Positions 13,681 through 13,704 of a DNA stretch of 13,704 nt are shown here, piece after piece. The DNA lies in assembly GCA_049976725.1 (NCBI GenBank), contig JBMFHR010000024.1, positions 1 to 13,704 of the forward strand, read 5' to 3'. Source of the DNA: Conexivisphaera sp049976725 (GTDB lineage: Archaea > Thermoproteota > Nitrososphaeria > Conexivisphaerales > Conexivisphaeraceae). The notes beneath the pieces were generated by a model that worked only from the letters and a program-made list of their open reading frames with translations, did no database searches and had not been told where the DNA came from. Position 1 is the stretch's first letter. Each line of letters opens with the position of its first letter. The position numbers and the translations under genes were made by a program.

Positions 13681-13696
13681 CCCACAACTTTGTGGG
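13681..13696. repeat. Perfect 7-bp inverted repeat near the window end
   Basis: CCCACAA-CT-TTGTGGG: two perfect 7-nt arms with a 2-nt spacer. The spacer is too short for a stable hairpin, so a dimeric regulator site or part of the control region of the next gene is more likely. The rest of 13622-13704 shows no gene I can support. Confidence 0.4.
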
Positions 13697-13704
13697 AAGT
13701 GGTC

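Noticed and set aside
1..13704. CRISPR array, insertion sequence, rRNA gene or prophage
   Set aside because: I looked for spaced direct repeats, transposase motifs, rRNA signatures and phage genes and saw none; coding is dense and uniform in composition.

Overview
The window is a very GC-rich piece of an archaeal chromosome. The archaeal assignment rests on an Elf1-type elongation factor, geranylgeranylglyceryl phosphate synthase (archaeal ether lipids), a multi-OB-fold RPA-like protein, a homologue of the archaeal family-D polymerase large subunit (DP2), an intron-containing tRNA, and isolated A/T patches that look like TATA boxes 27-30 bp upstream of start codons (leaderless transcripts). 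GTG and TTG starts are common. A two-domain protein disulfide oxidoreductase and tungstate/molybdate uptake genes suggest a thermophile. A TACK-lineage archaeon (Thaumarchaeota or a relative) is my best guess, but the sequence alone does not settle it.

Layout. Positions 88-735 (+) encode a HAD phosphatase that overlaps, tail to tail, a minus-strand operon (3858 down to 732): a zinc-less MetE-like barrel, a zinc-ligand-bearing core methionine synthase, and a DAO-family flavoprotein. Upstream of it is elongator tRNA-Met (3906-3996, minus), interrupted by a 17-nt insert on the 5' side of the anticodon. Next, also on minus, come a four-OB-fold ssDNA-binding protein (5452-4022), a small zinc-ribbon-like protein (5864-5487) and a protein disulfide oxidoreductase (6706-6005). 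Divergent from the last is a plus-strand operon (6809-9888): Elf1, GGGP synthase and a 694-residue DP2-like protein. It overlaps tail to tail with a minus-strand MFS transporter (11071-9872). Divergent from that, apparently sharing one TATA element, is a plus-strand tungstate/molybdate ABC transporter operon: binding protein, frameshifted permease and a minimal ATPase (11130-13607).

The most interesting object is the DP2-like protein. It keeps the order of DP2 landmarks: the N-terminal region, the eight-cysteine zinc cluster, the KGxLRAxxG and FVDD...GRxxGF segments, the C-terminal CxxC-CxxC finger and a PIP-box-like last eight residues. It is little more than half the usual DP2 length, and every active-site signature I can place (YYAGPIRSAGGT, GARMGRPEKAKERKM, NCDGDED) is missing. 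It reads as an intact, co-transcribed gene for a polymerase-dead DP2, analogous in concept to the dead polymerase half of eukaryotic Pol epsilon. Also notable are a frameshift at CCC-TGA in the permease, an ATPase lacking the Q-loop glutamine and TOBE domain, and the single TATA element midway between two divergent starts.
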